Source of the DNA: Streptomyces fuscichromogenes | GTDB lineage: Bacteria; Actinomycetota; Actinomycetes; Streptomycetales; Streptomycetaceae | Assembly: GCF_014645815.1 (NCBI RefSeq) | Contig: NZ_BMML01000031.1 | Coordinates: 43,509 to 107,508 of the forward strand | DNA length: 64,000 nt | Reading direction: 5' to 3' | Shown: positions 8,760 to 17,478 of the stretch, one piece after another | How the letters are laid out: each line of letters opens with the position of its first letter | Position numbering within the stretch: position 1 is the first letter of the stretch | Position numbers and translations under genes: made by a program | The notes under the pieces: model-generated | What the model saw: the letters and a program-made list of their open reading frames with translations, nothing else | What the model was told of the DNA's origin: nothing | The model's database searches: none

Positions 8760-9695
8760 ATGAGCGACACTTCCCCCTACGGCTTCGAGCTTGTGCGGCG
8801 TGGGTACGACCGCGCTCAGGTGGACGAACGCATCTCCAAGCTCGTCTCCGACCGTGACAGTGCTCTCGCCCGCATCACCGCTCTGGAAAAGCGCATCGAG
8901 GAGCTCCACCTCGAAACGCAGAACGCCCAGGCCGCCGTGACCGACGCGGAGCCGTCGTACGCGGGTCTCGGCGCGCGTGTCGAGAAGATCCTCCGCCTCG
9001 CCGAGGAGGAGGCGAAGGACCTGCGCGAGGAGGCCCGTCGCGCCGCCGAGCAGCACCGTGAGCTCGCCGAGTCGGCGGCCCAGCAGGTGCGCAACGACGC
9101 AGAATCGTTCGCTGCGGAGCGCAAGGCCAAGGCCGAGGACGAGGGCGTCCGGATCGTCGAGAAGGCCAAGAGCGACGCGTCGCAGCTGCGCTCCGAGGCC
9201 CAGAAGGACGCGCAGTCCAAGCGCGAGGAGGCGGACGCCCTCTTCGAGGAGACCCGTGCGAAGGCCGCGCAGGCCGCCGCCGACTTCGAGACGAACCTCG
9301 CGAAGCGTCGCGAGCAGTCCGAGCGCGACCTGGCGTCCCGCCAGCAGAAGGCCGAGAAGCGCCTCGCGGAGATCGAGCACCGCGCGGAGCAGCTGCGGCT
9401 GGAGGCGGAGAAGCTGCGCACCGACGCGGAGCGCCGTGCGCGGCAGACCGTCGAGACGGCTCAGCGTCAGGCCGAGGACATCGTCGCCGACGCGAACGCG
9501 AAGGCCGACCGGATCCGGTCGGAATCCGAGCGTGAGCTCGCCGCGCTGACGAACCGCCGCGACAGCATCAACGCCCAGCTGACCAACGTCCGCGAGATGC
9601 TGGCCACGCTGACCGGTGCGGCGGTGGCTGCCGCCAGCTCGCCGACCGAGGACGAGCCGATCTCCCGTGGAGTTCCGGCCCAGCAGTCCCGGTAA
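8760..9695 (+). CDS. filP: FilP, intermediate-filament-like cytoskeletal protein
   Basis: 311 aa. N-terminus 'MSDTSPYGFELVRRGYDRAQVDERISKLVSDRDSALARI' is the DivIVA-domain-like opening ('RGYDRAQVD'), then an Ala/Glu/Arg coiled-coil rod to about residue 285 and a short flexible tail. FilP forms a network behind the hyphal tip and acts with Scy and DivIVA in apical growth. ATG is preceded by GACAGGAAACCC, an AGGAAA ribosome site six bases away. A strong terminator follows. scy upstream is on the same strand, but the 196-bp gap suggests filP may have its own promoter. Confidence 0.94.
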   Translation: MSDTSPYGFELVRRGYDRAQVDERISKLVSDRDSALARITALEKRIEELHLETQNAQAAVTDAEPSYAGLGARVEKILRLAEEEAKDLREEARRAAEQHRELAESAAQQVRNDAESFAAERKAKAEDEGVRIVEKAKSDASQLRSEAQKDAQSKREEADALFEETRAKAAQAAADFETNLAKRREQSERDLASRQQKAEKRLAEIEHRAEQLRLEAEKLRTDAERRARQTVETAQRQAEDIVADANAKADRIRSESERELAALTNRRDSINAQLTNVREMLATLTGAAVAAASSPTEDEPISRGVPAQQSR

Positions 9696-9721
9696 GCAGT
9701 CCCGGCCAAGCAGTAGCGACA

Positions 9722-9759
9722 TCGAAGGCCCGCATTCCTTTCGGGGGGTGCGGGCCTTC
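9722..9759 (+). terminator. Terminator after filP
   Basis: GAAGGCCCGCA and TGCGGGCCTTC form an 11-bp perfect stem around a T/G-rich loop, ending in TTCGTCG. It begins about 25 bases after the filP stop. Confidence 0.8.
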
Positions 9760-9790
9760 GTCGTACGGGTGCGGGCCGTGTGTGGTTGCT

Positions 9791-9863
9791 CGCGCAGTTC
9801 CCCGCGCCCCTAAAAGAAGGGCACTGCGGCCGGCGCCCCTTCAGGGGCGCGGGGAACTGCGCG
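9791..9863. repeat. Repeat family A, copy 2 (inverted pair)
   Basis: Two 21-bp arms, 9791-9811 and 9843-9863, are exact reverse complements (core GTTCCCCGCGCCCCT) separated by 31 bp; a nested GCGCCCCTTCAGGGGCGC lies inside. The same 21-bp arms recur at 45485-45555. It lies between the filP terminator and the ABC operon. Confidence 0.75.
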
Positions 9864-9926
9864 ATCAGCCCCCACCGATCCGCACCCGGCCGACGGCCTC
9901 GGGTGGCACCCCCTGCACCCCCGTCC

Positions 9927-9932
9927 TAGCGT
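9927..9932 (+). promoter_or_regulatory. -10 box of probable leaderless promoter for first ABC operon
   Basis: TAGCGT then GGCCGC then ATG at 9939: six bases between the box and the start codon, no ribosome site. Confidence 0.5.
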
Positions 9933-9938
9933 GGCCGC

Positions 9939-10895
9939 ATGATCGAGTTGGCGGGTCTGACCAAGCGCTACGGCGACAGGACGGCGGTCGACGACCTCAC
10001 GTTCACCGTCCGGCCCGGGATCGTGACCGGGTTCCTCGGGCCCAACGGTGCCGGGAAGTCCACCACCATGCGGATGATCCTCGGGCTCGACCACCCCACG
10101 GCCGGCCGGGTACGGATCGACGGCAAGCGGTACGAGCAGCTCAGGGATCCGCTGACGTACCTGGGGGCCCTGCTCGACGCCAAGGCCGTGCACGGCGGGC
10201 GCAGTGCCTTCAACCACCTGCTGTGCCTCGCGCAGAGCAACGGGATCCCGAGGGCGCGGGTCGGCGAGGTGCTGGACACCGTCGGGCTGACGGCGGTGGC
10301 GAGGAAGAAGGCCAAGGGGTTCTCGCTCGGGATGGGGCAGCGGCTCGGGATCGCGGGGGCGCTGCTCGGCGATCCGCGGATCCTGATGTTCGACGAACCG
10401 GTGAACGGACTCGACCCCGAGGGCATCCACTGGATCCGGACCCTGATGAAGTCGCTGGCCGCCCAGGGCCGGACCGTGTTCGTCTCCTCCCACCTCATGA
10501 GCGAGATGGCGCTGACCGCCGACCACCTCGTCGTCATCGGACAGGGACGGCTGCTCGCCGACACCTCCATGGCGGAGTTCATCCGGACCAACTCGCGGTC
10601 GTACGTGCGGGTCCGCTCCCCGCAGCGCGAGCGGCTGCTCGACGTGCTGCACGGGGCCGGGATCACCGTCGTGGAGACCGGCACCGGGGCCCTTGAGGTG
10701 GAGGGCGGCAAGGCCGAGCCGATCGGGGAGCTGGCCGCGCAGAACGGGGTCGTGCTGCACGAGCTGAGCATCCAGCAGGCCTCGCTGGAGGAGGCGTTCA
10801 TGCAACTGACGGCGGAGTCCGTGGAGTACCACGCGCACGCCGACTCGCCCCCGGTGCCGCAGGCCTGGGGCGCCGGCTGGGACAAGGGGGCATGA
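9939..10895 (+). CDS. ABC transporter ATP-binding protein (first pair)
   Basis: 318 aa. Walker A 'GPNGAGKST' (residues 33-41), Q-loop region, a modified signature 'FSLGMGQRLGIAGALL' in place of LSGGQ, Walker B 'ILMFDEPVNGLDPEG' and switch His in 'VFVSSHLMSEM'. The C-terminal 100 residues are the regulatory extension of the bacitracin/lantibiotic-export (CcmA/BcrA-like) subfamily. The permease gene starts one base after the stop, so they are translationally coupled. The substrate is unknown. It is strikingly similar to the second ATPase at 11796, pointing to tandem duplication. Confidence 0.92.
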   Translation: MIELAGLTKRYGDRTAVDDLTFTVRPGIVTGFLGPNGAGKSTTMRMILGLDHPTAGRVRIDGKRYEQLRDPLTYLGALLDAKAVHGGRSAFNHLLCLAQSNGIPRARVGEVLDTVGLTAVARKKAKGFSLGMGQRLGIAGALLGDPRILMFDEPVNGLDPEGIHWIRTLMKSLAAQGRTVFVSSHLMSEMALTADHLVVIGQGRLLADTSMAEFIRTNSRSYVRVRSPQRERLLDVLHGAGITVVETGTGALEVEGGKAEPIGELAAQNGVVLHELSIQQASLEEAFMQLTAESVEYHAHADSPPVPQAWGAGWDKGA

Positions 10896-10896
10896 C

Positions 10897-11673
10897 ATGG
10901 CCGTCGTCACCCAGGTCGTACGGTCCGAGTGGACCAAGATCCGGTCCGTCGCCTCGACGGTCTGGACGCTCTCCCTGGCCGTGGTGGTCACCGTGGCCCT
11001 CGGGATGCTGCTGTCCGCGCTCGCGAACAGCCAGTTCTCCACCATGCCGGCCCGCGAACGGCTCTCCTTCGACCCGACGAACATCAGCTTCGCCGGGATG
11101 ACCCTCGGCCAGCTGGCGATGATCGTGTTCGGGGTGCTCGTGGTCTCCAACGAGTACAGCACCGGGATGATCAGGGTCTCGCTGGCCGCCGTGCCGCAGC
11201 GGGCCACCTTCCTGTTCAGCAAGATCGCGGTGGCCGCGGCCCTGGTGCTGGTGGTCGGCATGGTCACCAGCTTCGCGGCCTTCTTCCTCGGGCAGGCGAT
11301 GCTCGGCTCCCACCGGGCCCACCTCGGCGACCCCGGGGTGCTGCGCGCGGTGGTCGGCGGCGGGCTCTACATGACGCTCATCGCGATGTTCTCCATGGGC
11401 GTGGCCGCGATGCTGCGCTCGCCGATGCTCTCGCTGGGCATCCTGATGCCGTTCTTCTTCCTGGTCTCCAACATCCTCGGCAACGTCGACGCGACCAGGA
11501 AGATCGGCCGGTTCCTGCCGGACCAGGCGGGCAGCCACATCATGCAGGTGGTGCCCAGGGCGGGCGACGACGTCCCGTACGGACCCTGGGGCGGGCTCGG
11601 GATCATGGGGCTGTGGGTGATCGCCGCGCTGGCCGGCGGGTACGTCCTGCTGAAGCGGCGCGACGCCCAGTGA
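10897..11673 (+). CDS. ABC transporter permease (first pair)
   Basis: 258 aa ABC-2-type membrane subunit with about six hydrophobic segments, the first after the amphipathic 'SEWTKIRSVASTVWTLSL' that begins this permease subfamily. 'EYSTGMIRVSLAAVPQR' is the conserved cytoplasmic loop contacting the ATPase. AAGGGGG in the end of the ATPase gene provides the ribosome site. Works with the preceding ATPase as half of an exporter; the cargo cannot be deduced. Confidence 0.9.
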   Translation: MAVVTQVVRSEWTKIRSVASTVWTLSLAVVVTVALGMLLSALANSQFSTMPARERLSFDPTNISFAGMTLGQLAMIVFGVLVVSNEYSTGMIRVSLAAVPQRATFLFSKIAVAAALVLVVGMVTSFAAFFLGQAMLGSHRAHLGDPGVLRAVVGGGLYMTLIAMFSMGVAAMLRSPMLSLGILMPFFFLVSNILGNVDATRKIGRFLPDQAGSHIMQVVPRAGDDVPYGPWGGLGIMGLWVIAALAGGYVLLKRRDAQ

Positions 11674-11795
11674 GCCGGCCCGCGGCCGGAAGTCTTTACA
11701 TGCTCTTGGGCGGAACCGTCAGCTCCCCGATATCCTCCTAACCCTTACGGGGGGCGTCTGCCCCGCTGTCCTGATCCTTTCGATGGGTGCGGAGC

Positions 11796-13067
11796 ATGAT
11801 CGAGGCTGTCGGCCTGACCAAGCGCTACGGCGACAAGACCGCCGTCTACAACCTTTCCTTCCAGGTACGCCCCGGAGCCGTGACCGGCTTCCTCGGGCCG
11901 AACGGCTCGGGCAAGTCGACGACCATGCGGATGATCCTGGGCCTGGACAACCCGACCGCCGGTTCGGTGACGATCAGCGGTCACCCGTACCGCAAGCTCC
12001 AGAACGCCGCCCGCCACGTCGGCGCGCTGCTCGACGCCAAGGCGGTGCACGGCGGCCGGTCCGCCCGCAACCACCTGCTCTCCCTGGCCCAGCTGTCCGC
12101 CATCCCGGCCCGCCGGGTCGACGAGGTGCTCGGCGTGGTGGGCCTCCAGGGCGTGGCCGGAAAGCGCTCCAAGGGCTTCTCGCTCGGCATGGGCCAGCGC
12201 CTCGGCATCGCCGCCGCGCTCCTCGGCGACCCTCAGGTGCTGCTCTTCGACGAGCCGGTCAACGGCCTCGACCCCGAGGGCATCCTCTGGGTGCGCAACC
12301 TGATGAAGTCCCTGGCCGCCGAGGGCCGTACGGTCTTCGTCTCCTCCCATCTGATGAGCGAGATGGCGCTGACCGCCGACCACCTCATCGTCATCGGGCG
12401 GGGCCAGCTGCTCGCCGACATGAGCGTGACCGACTTCATTTCGGCCAACTCCGCCGACTTCGCGCGCGTCCGCACCCCGGACACCGAGCCGCAGCTGAGG
12501 GAGAAGCTCAGTTCGGCGCTGACCGAGGCCGGCGGCCATGTGCTGCCGGAGCAGGACGGGGCGCTCAGAGTGACCGGGCTGCCGCTGCCCCGGATCAGCG
12601 ACCTCGCGCACGAGGCGGACGTACGGCTGTGGGAGCTGTCCCCGCACCAGGCCTCGCTGGAGGAGGCGTACATGCGGATGACGCAGGGCGCCGTCGACTA
12701 CCGCTCCACCATCGACCAGAAGGCCGGCCTCCAGCAGCCCCTGCCGCCCGGTGCCCAGCCGCCGATGCCGGTACCCGGGCAGGGCCAGCCTGGCTGGTAC
12801 GCCCCACCGCCGCCCCAGCAGGGCGGCACAGCGTTCGCGGGGCCGTACGGGGCACCGGGAGCGCCCGCAGCCGGGTACGGCGCCCCGCAGGGCCCGTACG
12901 GGGCTCCCCAGGCCGCTCCGAACCCCTACGCACAGCCGACGCCCGCGCCGGCTCCGATGCCGGCTCCCGCGCCCGCCGCCGCGCCCGCGCCCGCCCCGGT
13001 ATCCGCTCCCGCCCCCGCTCCCGCTCCCGCTCCCGCCGACCTGACCAAGCCCGAGGACGCCCGATGA
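11796..13067 (+). CDS. ABC transporter ATP-binding protein with Pro/Ala-rich tail (second pair)
   Basis: 423 aa. The first 300 residues parallel the upstream ATPase: Walker A 'GPNGSGKST', 'FSLGMGQRLGIAAALL', Walker B 'VLLFDEPVNGLDPEG' and 'VFVSSHLMSEM'. The last 120 residues are an unusual disordered tail of Pro, Ala, Gln, Gly and Tyr ending in repeated Pro-Ala pairs, well beyond normal length for this subfamily. ATG 11796 aligns with the start of the paralog; GTG 11787 in frame is an alternative, and neither has a clean ribosome site. The stop overlaps the permease ATG by four bases. Confidence 0.9.
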   Translation: MIEAVGLTKRYGDKTAVYNLSFQVRPGAVTGFLGPNGSGKSTTMRMILGLDNPTAGSVTISGHPYRKLQNAARHVGALLDAKAVHGGRSARNHLLSLAQLSAIPARRVDEVLGVVGLQGVAGKRSKGFSLGMGQRLGIAAALLGDPQVLLFDEPVNGLDPEGILWVRNLMKSLAAEGRTVFVSSHLMSEMALTADHLIVIGRGQLLADMSVTDFISANSADFARVRTPDTEPQLREKLSSALTEAGGHVLPEQDGALRVTGLPLPRISDLAHEADVRLWELSPHQASLEEAYMRMTQGAVDYRSTIDQKAGLQQPLPPGAQPPMPVPGQGQPGWYAPPPPQQGGTAFAGPYGAPGAPAAGYGAPQGPYGAPQAAPNPYAQPTPAPAPMPAPAPAAAPAPAPVSAPAPAPAPAPADLTKPEDAR

Positions 13068-13945
13068 GCACCCACCAGCCTCCGCTGTCGCAGGCAGCCC
13101 CGGCCGCACCCGAGTGGCAGGCGGCGCCCGGCGGCCCGTACCCCGGTTACGTCTCGCCGATCCCGGTGGTGCGCACCCGTCTCGGGCACGCGATCACCTC
13201 CGAGTGGACGAAGATCAGATCGGTGCGTTCGACGATCTGGACGCTCGGCGTCTTCGTCCTGCTGGTGGTCGGCATCGGTCTGCTGGCCGGCGCGCTGGTC
13301 AGCAGCTCCTCCTCGTCCGGCGACCTGTCCGACGGCAACGCGCTGTCCCTCGGCTTCTTCGGGCTGCTGCTCGGCAGCATGTGCATCATCACGCTCGGCG
13401 TGCTGACGACCGCCTCGGAGTACGGCACGGGCATGATCCGTACCACGATGGTGGCCTGCCCCTCCCGTGCCCGCGTGCTCGCGGCGAAGGCGATCGTCTT
13501 CTTCGCGGTCGCGTTCGTGATCACCCTCGCGGCCAGCGCGTTCGTGGCCATGACGCAGGTCTCGATGCTGAGCGACGTGGCCCGGACGCCGACCGGCGGG
13601 GAATGGCTGAAGGGCACCGTCGGCGTCAGCCTCTACATCGCGCTGCTCGGGCTGCTCTCGCTGATCGTCGGCTCGATCATCCGGCACTCGGCCGGTGCCA
13701 TCACCGTCATGATCGGCGCGGTGCTCGCCCCGCTGGTGATCGCGCTGTTCATGTTCTCGTCGTCGCTGGAGCAGGTGCGCAACGCTCTGTTCGAGTACTC
13801 GATCCCGAACCAGCTGAGCGTCTTCTACTCCAACTCCCTCAGCGACTCGGGCCCTTCGGGCTGGGACCCGCTGTGGATCATCCTCGGTGTGACGGCCGTC
13901 GCGTTCGCCGGCGCCTACGCGCTGCTGGAGAAGCGGGACGTGTAG
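13064..13945 (+). CDS. ABC transporter permease (second pair)
   Basis: 293 aa. The ATG overlaps the ATPase stop (ATGA). A soluble Pro/Ala-rich N-terminal segment of about 40 residues precedes the family start 'ITSEWTKIRSVRSTIWTLGVF', followed by about six membrane segments and the loop 'EYGTGMIRTTMVACPSR'. It is a paralog of the permease at 10897, so the four genes are two copies of one exporter module. Both the ATPase tail and the permease head of this copy carry low-complexity extensions, which may interact. Confidence 0.9.
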   Translation: MSTHQPPLSQAAPAAPEWQAAPGGPYPGYVSPIPVVRTRLGHAITSEWTKIRSVRSTIWTLGVFVLLVVGIGLLAGALVSSSSSSGDLSDGNALSLGFFGLLLGSMCIITLGVLTTASEYGTGMIRTTMVACPSRARVLAAKAIVFFAVAFVITLAASAFVAMTQVSMLSDVARTPTGGEWLKGTVGVSLYIALLGLLSLIVGSIIRHSAGAITVMIGAVLAPLVIALFMFSSSLEQVRNALFEYSIPNQLSVFYSNSLSDSGPSGWDPLWIILGVTAVAFAGAYALLEKRDV

Positions 13946-13970
13946 GCCGTGGCGCCGGGCCGTACGGCGC

Positions 13971-14312
13971 TCAGAACTTCGGCGCGTTCCTGGGCCGCTG
14001 CACCCGTGTGGTGCGGCGGTCCTTCGCGTTCCAGCAGGCCTTGTGCCAGTGCCGGCGCTCGTCCACACCCGAGTGCTCGGGCCAGGCCACCACGTGCGGG
14101 ACGCCGGAGGGGATCACCTGGTCGCAGCCCGGGCAGCGGTAGGTCTTGCCGACGGAACTGGCGCCGGCCACATGCCGGACGCTCCACTCCTCGCCCTGCC
14201 ACCTCTCGCTGGACTGCCAGCCGCCGTAGCGGTCCGCGCGGTCGTCCTCGGCGCTCCGGCCGGACGAGGCCGCTGCGTTCGGGCCCTTGGGTCGGTTGCG
14301 ACGCGGGGACAC
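13971..14312 (-). CDS. Small protein with Cys/His zinc-type ligands
   Basis: 113 aa, conserved in Streptomyces as I recall and sometimes mislabelled ATP/GTP-binding; no P-loop is visible. The N-terminal half is polar and disordered. The C-terminal half has 'YRCPGCDQVIPSGVPHVVAW' and 'RRHWHKACW', a C-x2-C ... H-x3-C arrangement suited to one zinc ion. GTG start with GAGAGG six bases upstream. Convergent with the ABC permease, 25 bases apart. Function unknown. Confidence 0.8.
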   Translation of the reverse strand: MSPRRNRPKGPNAAASSGRSAEDDRADRYGGWQSSERWQGEEWSVRHVAGASSVGKTYRCPGCDQVIPSGVPHVVAWPEHSGVDERRHWHKACWNAKDRRTTRVQRPRNAPKF

Positions 14313-14535
14313 GGGACACCTCTCGGGGCTATACAGGAAGCACGGGCTGTGTCCAGCCTACGACGCTCGCACGGGGGTACGCGTAGGGCGCCAACCCACA
14401 CAAGTCCCCCTCCAGGACGACCCATTCTCCAGACAATCCGCAAATCTCTCCGCCAGGCCGTGTCCTCGGCACGTGTCCGACGGTTATGCCCGGATGGGGG
14501 AGCTCCGGGTCGGAGCCAGGAAAGCAGGAAGAACG

Positions 14536-15576
14536 ATGCGCGTAGGTAGTTTTGTGCTGGCCGCCCAGTTCCCGGGCCAGGGTCAGGGGGAAGCCCTGCA
14601 CCGGGCGGTACGCACGGCGGAGGTGGCCGAGGAGTCCGGTCTGGACGCGGTGTGGCTGGCCGAGCACCACTTCGTGCCGTACGGCACGTGCCCGTCCGCG
14701 GTCACCCTGGCGGCCCTGCTGCTGGGCCGCACCCAGCGGCTGAGGGTCGGTACGGCGGTGAGCGTACTGCCCACCGTCCACCCGGTCGCCCTCGGCGAGC
14801 AGGCCGCGCTGCTGCACGTGACGAGCGGCGGCCGCTTCACGCTCGGCGTGGGACGGGGCGGGCCCTGGGTGGACCTGGAGGTCTTCGGCTCCGGCCTGGA
14901 GGCGTACGAACAGGGTTTCCCCGAGTCGCTCGACCTGCTGATGCGCTGGCTGCGCGAGCCCGCCGTGTCGGCCTCCGGTCCGCGCTTCTCGTTCCGTGAG
15001 GTCCCCGTCGTACCGCGCCCGTCGGAGGCGTTGACGGAGACGCTGGCGGAGGCGCCGGAGCCGGAGGTGGTGGTCGCCTGCACCTCCGCGGCGAGCATCC
15101 GGCTGGCCGCCGAGCGGGGGCTGCCGATGCTGCTCGGGATGCACGTCGGCGACGAGGAGAAGGCCGAGATGGTCGCGTTGTGGCGGCAGCACGCGCGGGC
15201 GGCCGGGCGGTCCGGCGACGAGATCGCGGGGGCGGGCCATGTCTCGGCCGGCGTCTGCCAGATCGCGGACCGCCGCACCGACGCCGCGGAGACCCTCACG
15301 AAGGCGATGCCGGGCTGGCTGAAGCAGGGTCTGGAGGCCCATGTGACGGTGGACGGCCGGTTCCGGTCGATGCGGGACCCGCTCGCCTACACCGAACTGC
15401 TCTGCGGACTCCATCCGGTGGGTACCCCGCGGCTGTGTGTCGACCGGCTCGCCGCGACCTCCGAGCGGACCGGCATCTCCCGTTTCGCCCTGCTGACGGA
15501 GGGCTCGGGGGATCTGGCGGCCACGGAGGAGAACGTACGACGGCTGGGTGCCGAGGTGCTGCCGCACCTCCGGTGA
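14536..15576 (+). CDS. LLM-class flavin-dependent oxidoreductase
   Basis: 346 aa luciferase-like TIM-barrel monooxygenase. Signatures: 'GLDAVWLAEHHFVPYGTCPSAVTLAALLLGRTQRLRVGTAVSVLPTVHPVALGEQAALL', with the E-H-H of the bacterial luciferase group, and 'GRFTLGVGRGG'. Uses FMN (or F420) and probably oxidises an unidentified small molecule. ATG with AGGAAG five bases ahead. Apparently a single-gene unit; the 223 bp upstream hold no gene. Confidence 0.9.
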   Translation: MRVGSFVLAAQFPGQGQGEALHRAVRTAEVAEESGLDAVWLAEHHFVPYGTCPSAVTLAALLLGRTQRLRVGTAVSVLPTVHPVALGEQAALLHVTSGGRFTLGVGRGGPWVDLEVFGSGLEAYEQGFPESLDLLMRWLREPAVSASGPRFSFREVPVVPRPSEALTETLAEAPEPEVVVACTSAASIRLAAERGLPMLLGMHVGDEEKAEMVALWRQHARAAGRSGDEIAGAGHVSAGVCQIADRRTDAAETLTKAMPGWLKQGLEAHVTVDGRFRSMRDPLAYTELLCGLHPVGTPRLCVDRLAATSERTGISRFALLTEGSGDLAATEENVRRLGAEVLPHLR

Positions 15577-15679
15577 CCTCACCGCCGCGGGGAGCTTGCC
15601 GCCCCAGTGACTGATGCACCTCCCGCGTGTGGAGCGGCAAGCAAGCGGCTCACTGCGTCAGCAGTACCGAAGCACGGCG

Positions 15680-16072
15680 TCAGCAGTCCCGGAATTCCGG
15701 GGACTGGTTCAACAGCTGATTGCGCACCGAGGTGAAGCGGGCCAGCGTCTCGTCGACCGAGGCGTCCAGCGGGAACACCGCCACACGGTGGCAGTTCTGG
15801 AAGGCCAGCCGCACTCCGAAGTGCCGCTGCAATGCGCCGCGTATGGCGTCACTCGCGAGCGCACGCAGCAGCTGACCGCGTGCCTGCTCGTCCGGCGGGG
15901 GCGTCTGGTTGTCGGCGAAGTCTCCGCCGTCCACCTTCAGCTGGGCCACCAGGGAGCTGATCATCTCCCATGCGTAGGGCAGGGAGGTCCGGACGCAGTC
16001 GACGAAATCCGCTTCGTCGACCTCGCCTCGCTCGGCCTGTTCGAGTAGGGCCGGTGAGACGTCGAGCGACAT
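15680..16072 (-). CDS. SCO5389 family protein
   Basis: 130 aa. ATG 16072 chosen for the ribosome site GAGAGGAG five bases away; the frame stays open upstream without one. 'MSLDVSPALLEQAERGEVDEADFVDCVRTSLPYAWEMISSLVAQL' and 'RGQLLRALASDAIRGALQRHFGV' agree with the small soluble actinomycete family I know under the name SCO5389. No catalytic motif, signal peptide or membrane segment. It is conserved next to nucS in streptomycetes (recalled). Function unknown. Confidence 0.85.
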   Translation of the reverse strand: MSLDVSPALLEQAERGEVDEADFVDCVRTSLPYAWEMISSLVAQLKVDGGDFADNQTPPPDEQARGQLLRALASDAIRGALQRHFGVRLAFQNCHRVAVFPLDASVDETLARFTSVRNQLLNQSPEFRDC

Positions 16073-16347
16073 GGGTACTCCTCTCGCACCCCCGAACAGC
16101 AGGGGTTGGCGGACAGGTAAGGGAGTTCGCGATACCGAACACGCTGAGTACACACTCCGCGACCTCCCGTTTACTACGGTAGGCAACGGGCGGTGACCTC
16201 ACCAGGAGATTGCGTATATGCGACGGTCCCTTTAGGCACACAATCGGCCAGATTTGAACAGGCGTGTGCAGGCGACTCTCCAGGACCGGTCACCGGGGCG
16301 GACCGAGGCGACAGCTGGGCGAATCGCGTGGAGGGCGGGGCGTCGAG

Positions 16348-16353
16348 TAGCGT
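16348..16353 (+). promoter_or_regulatory. -10 box of possible leaderless promoter for nucS
   Basis: TAGCGT followed by eight bases (TGCCGACC) and the ATG at 16362, without a Shine-Dalgarno. The gap is slightly longer than in the other cases. Confidence 0.4.
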
Positions 16354-16361
16354 TGCCGACC

Positions 16362-17033
16362 ATGCGTCTCGTCATCGCCCGGTGCTCCGTCGACTACGCC
16401 GGCCGGCTCACCGCCCACCTTCCCTCCGCTCCCCGTCTGATCTTGGTCAAGGCGGACGGCAGTGTCTCCATCCACGCGGACGACCGGGCCTACAAGCCCC
16501 TCAACTGGATGTCGCCGCCGTGCACCCTCAAGGAGGGAACGGGTGACGAGGACGGCGTCTGGACCGTCATCAACAAGGCGGGCGAGAAGCTCATCATCAC
16601 GATGGAGGAGGTCCTGCACGACTCCTCGCACGAGCTGGGCGTCGACCCAGGCCTGATCAAGGACGGCGTGGAAGCGCACCTCCAGGAGCTGCTGGCCGAC
16701 CGCATCGAGACCCTCGGCGACGGCTACACCCTCATCCGCCGCGAGTACATGACGGCGATCGGCCCGGTGGACATCCTGTGCCGCGACGCCGAGGGCCAGA
16801 CCGTGGCCATCGAGATCAAGCGCCGGGGCGAGATCGACGGCGTCGAACAGCTCACCCGCTACCTGGAACTCCTCAACCGCGATCCCCATCTCGCCCCCGT
16901 CCGGGGCATCTTCGCGGCCCAGGAGATCAAGCCCCAGGCCAAGGTCCTCGCCACCGACCGCGGCATCGGCTACACGATCCTGGACTACAACGCCCTGCGC
17001 GGCATCGAGGACGACAAGCTCCGCCTGTTCTGA
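16362..17033 (+). CDS. nucS: Endonuclease NucS (mismatch-specific)
   Basis: 223 aa, standard length for actinobacterial NucS/EndoMS, which cuts both strands at mismatches and stands in for MutS/MutL in Actinobacteria. N-terminal DNA-binding/dimer domain 'MRLVIARCSVDYAGRLTAHLPSAPRLILVKADGSVSIHADD.AYKPLNWM', C-terminal RecB-like nuclease domain with 'GPVDILCRDAEGQTVAIEIKRRGEIDGVEQLTRYLE' giving the D...ExK-Q-Y active site. The C-terminal residues 'DKLRLF' resemble a beta-clamp-binding tail. Monocistronic; start discussed under its promoter. Confidence 0.96.
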   Translation: MRLVIARCSVDYAGRLTAHLPSAPRLILVKADGSVSIHADDRAYKPLNWMSPPCTLKEGTGDEDGVWTVINKAGEKLIITMEEVLHDSSHELGVDPGLIKDGVEAHLQELLADRIETLGDGYTLIRREYMTAIGPVDILCRDAEGQTVAIEIKRRGEIDGVEQLTRYLELLNRDPHLAPVRGIFAAQEIKPQAKVLATDRGIGYTILDYNALRGIEDDKLRLF

Positions 17034-17478
17034 CAGACCGGGCCGACGTCCCTGAACAAGGCCGACAGACCAAGCGCCACACGCCCCTTCCTCGCCGCAC
17101 ACCCGAACACCGCCGACAGCCCGGATACCGCCGACCGCCAGGATTCCGCCGACCTCCCAGTTACCGCCGCCCGCCCCAACACCGCCGCGACGGCGCTCCG
17201 CCACGACGGCGCGAACCGGCGGTGCCGAACCCGGCTCAGGCCGGTCCGGCACCGCCGGTCGCCCCCGTAGGGGCTGGGCGCCGTCGCGGCGGTGTGGGGG
17301 CGGGCAGCGTACGAGCCAAGGCGGGCGCACCCACGCCGACTTGTCTGGCAGACGCCCGGCATCGGCCTGCGAGGCGGGCGTCCGGTGTCGGCCTGCGGGC
17401 GGGCGTCCGGTGCCGGCTTGCGAGGTGGGCGATCGAGGTGGGCGTCCCGCGCGCGGAGGCGGGGACGCCCCGAAGGGC
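17034..17478. other. Gene-free region with degenerate GC-rich repeats
   Basis: 445 bp without a supported gene. The first part repeats ACCGCCGAC-type words, and 17356-17431 holds three tandem copies of a 25-26 bp unit (CCGGTGTCGGCCTGCGGGCG type). Frames open only because of base composition. It separates nucS from the convergent ATPase gene. Confidence 0.6.
17356..17431. repeat. Tandem repeat, 25-26 bp x 3
   Basis: Three imperfect copies of CCGGYRTCGGCCTGCGRGGCGGGCGT-like sequence at 17356-17381, 17382-17406 and 17407-17431, differing at a few positions. Confidence 0.7.

Noticed and set aside
13971..14312. Annotation as ATP/GTP-binding protein
   Set aside because: No P-loop or Walker B can be seen; only Cys/His metal-type ligands are visible.
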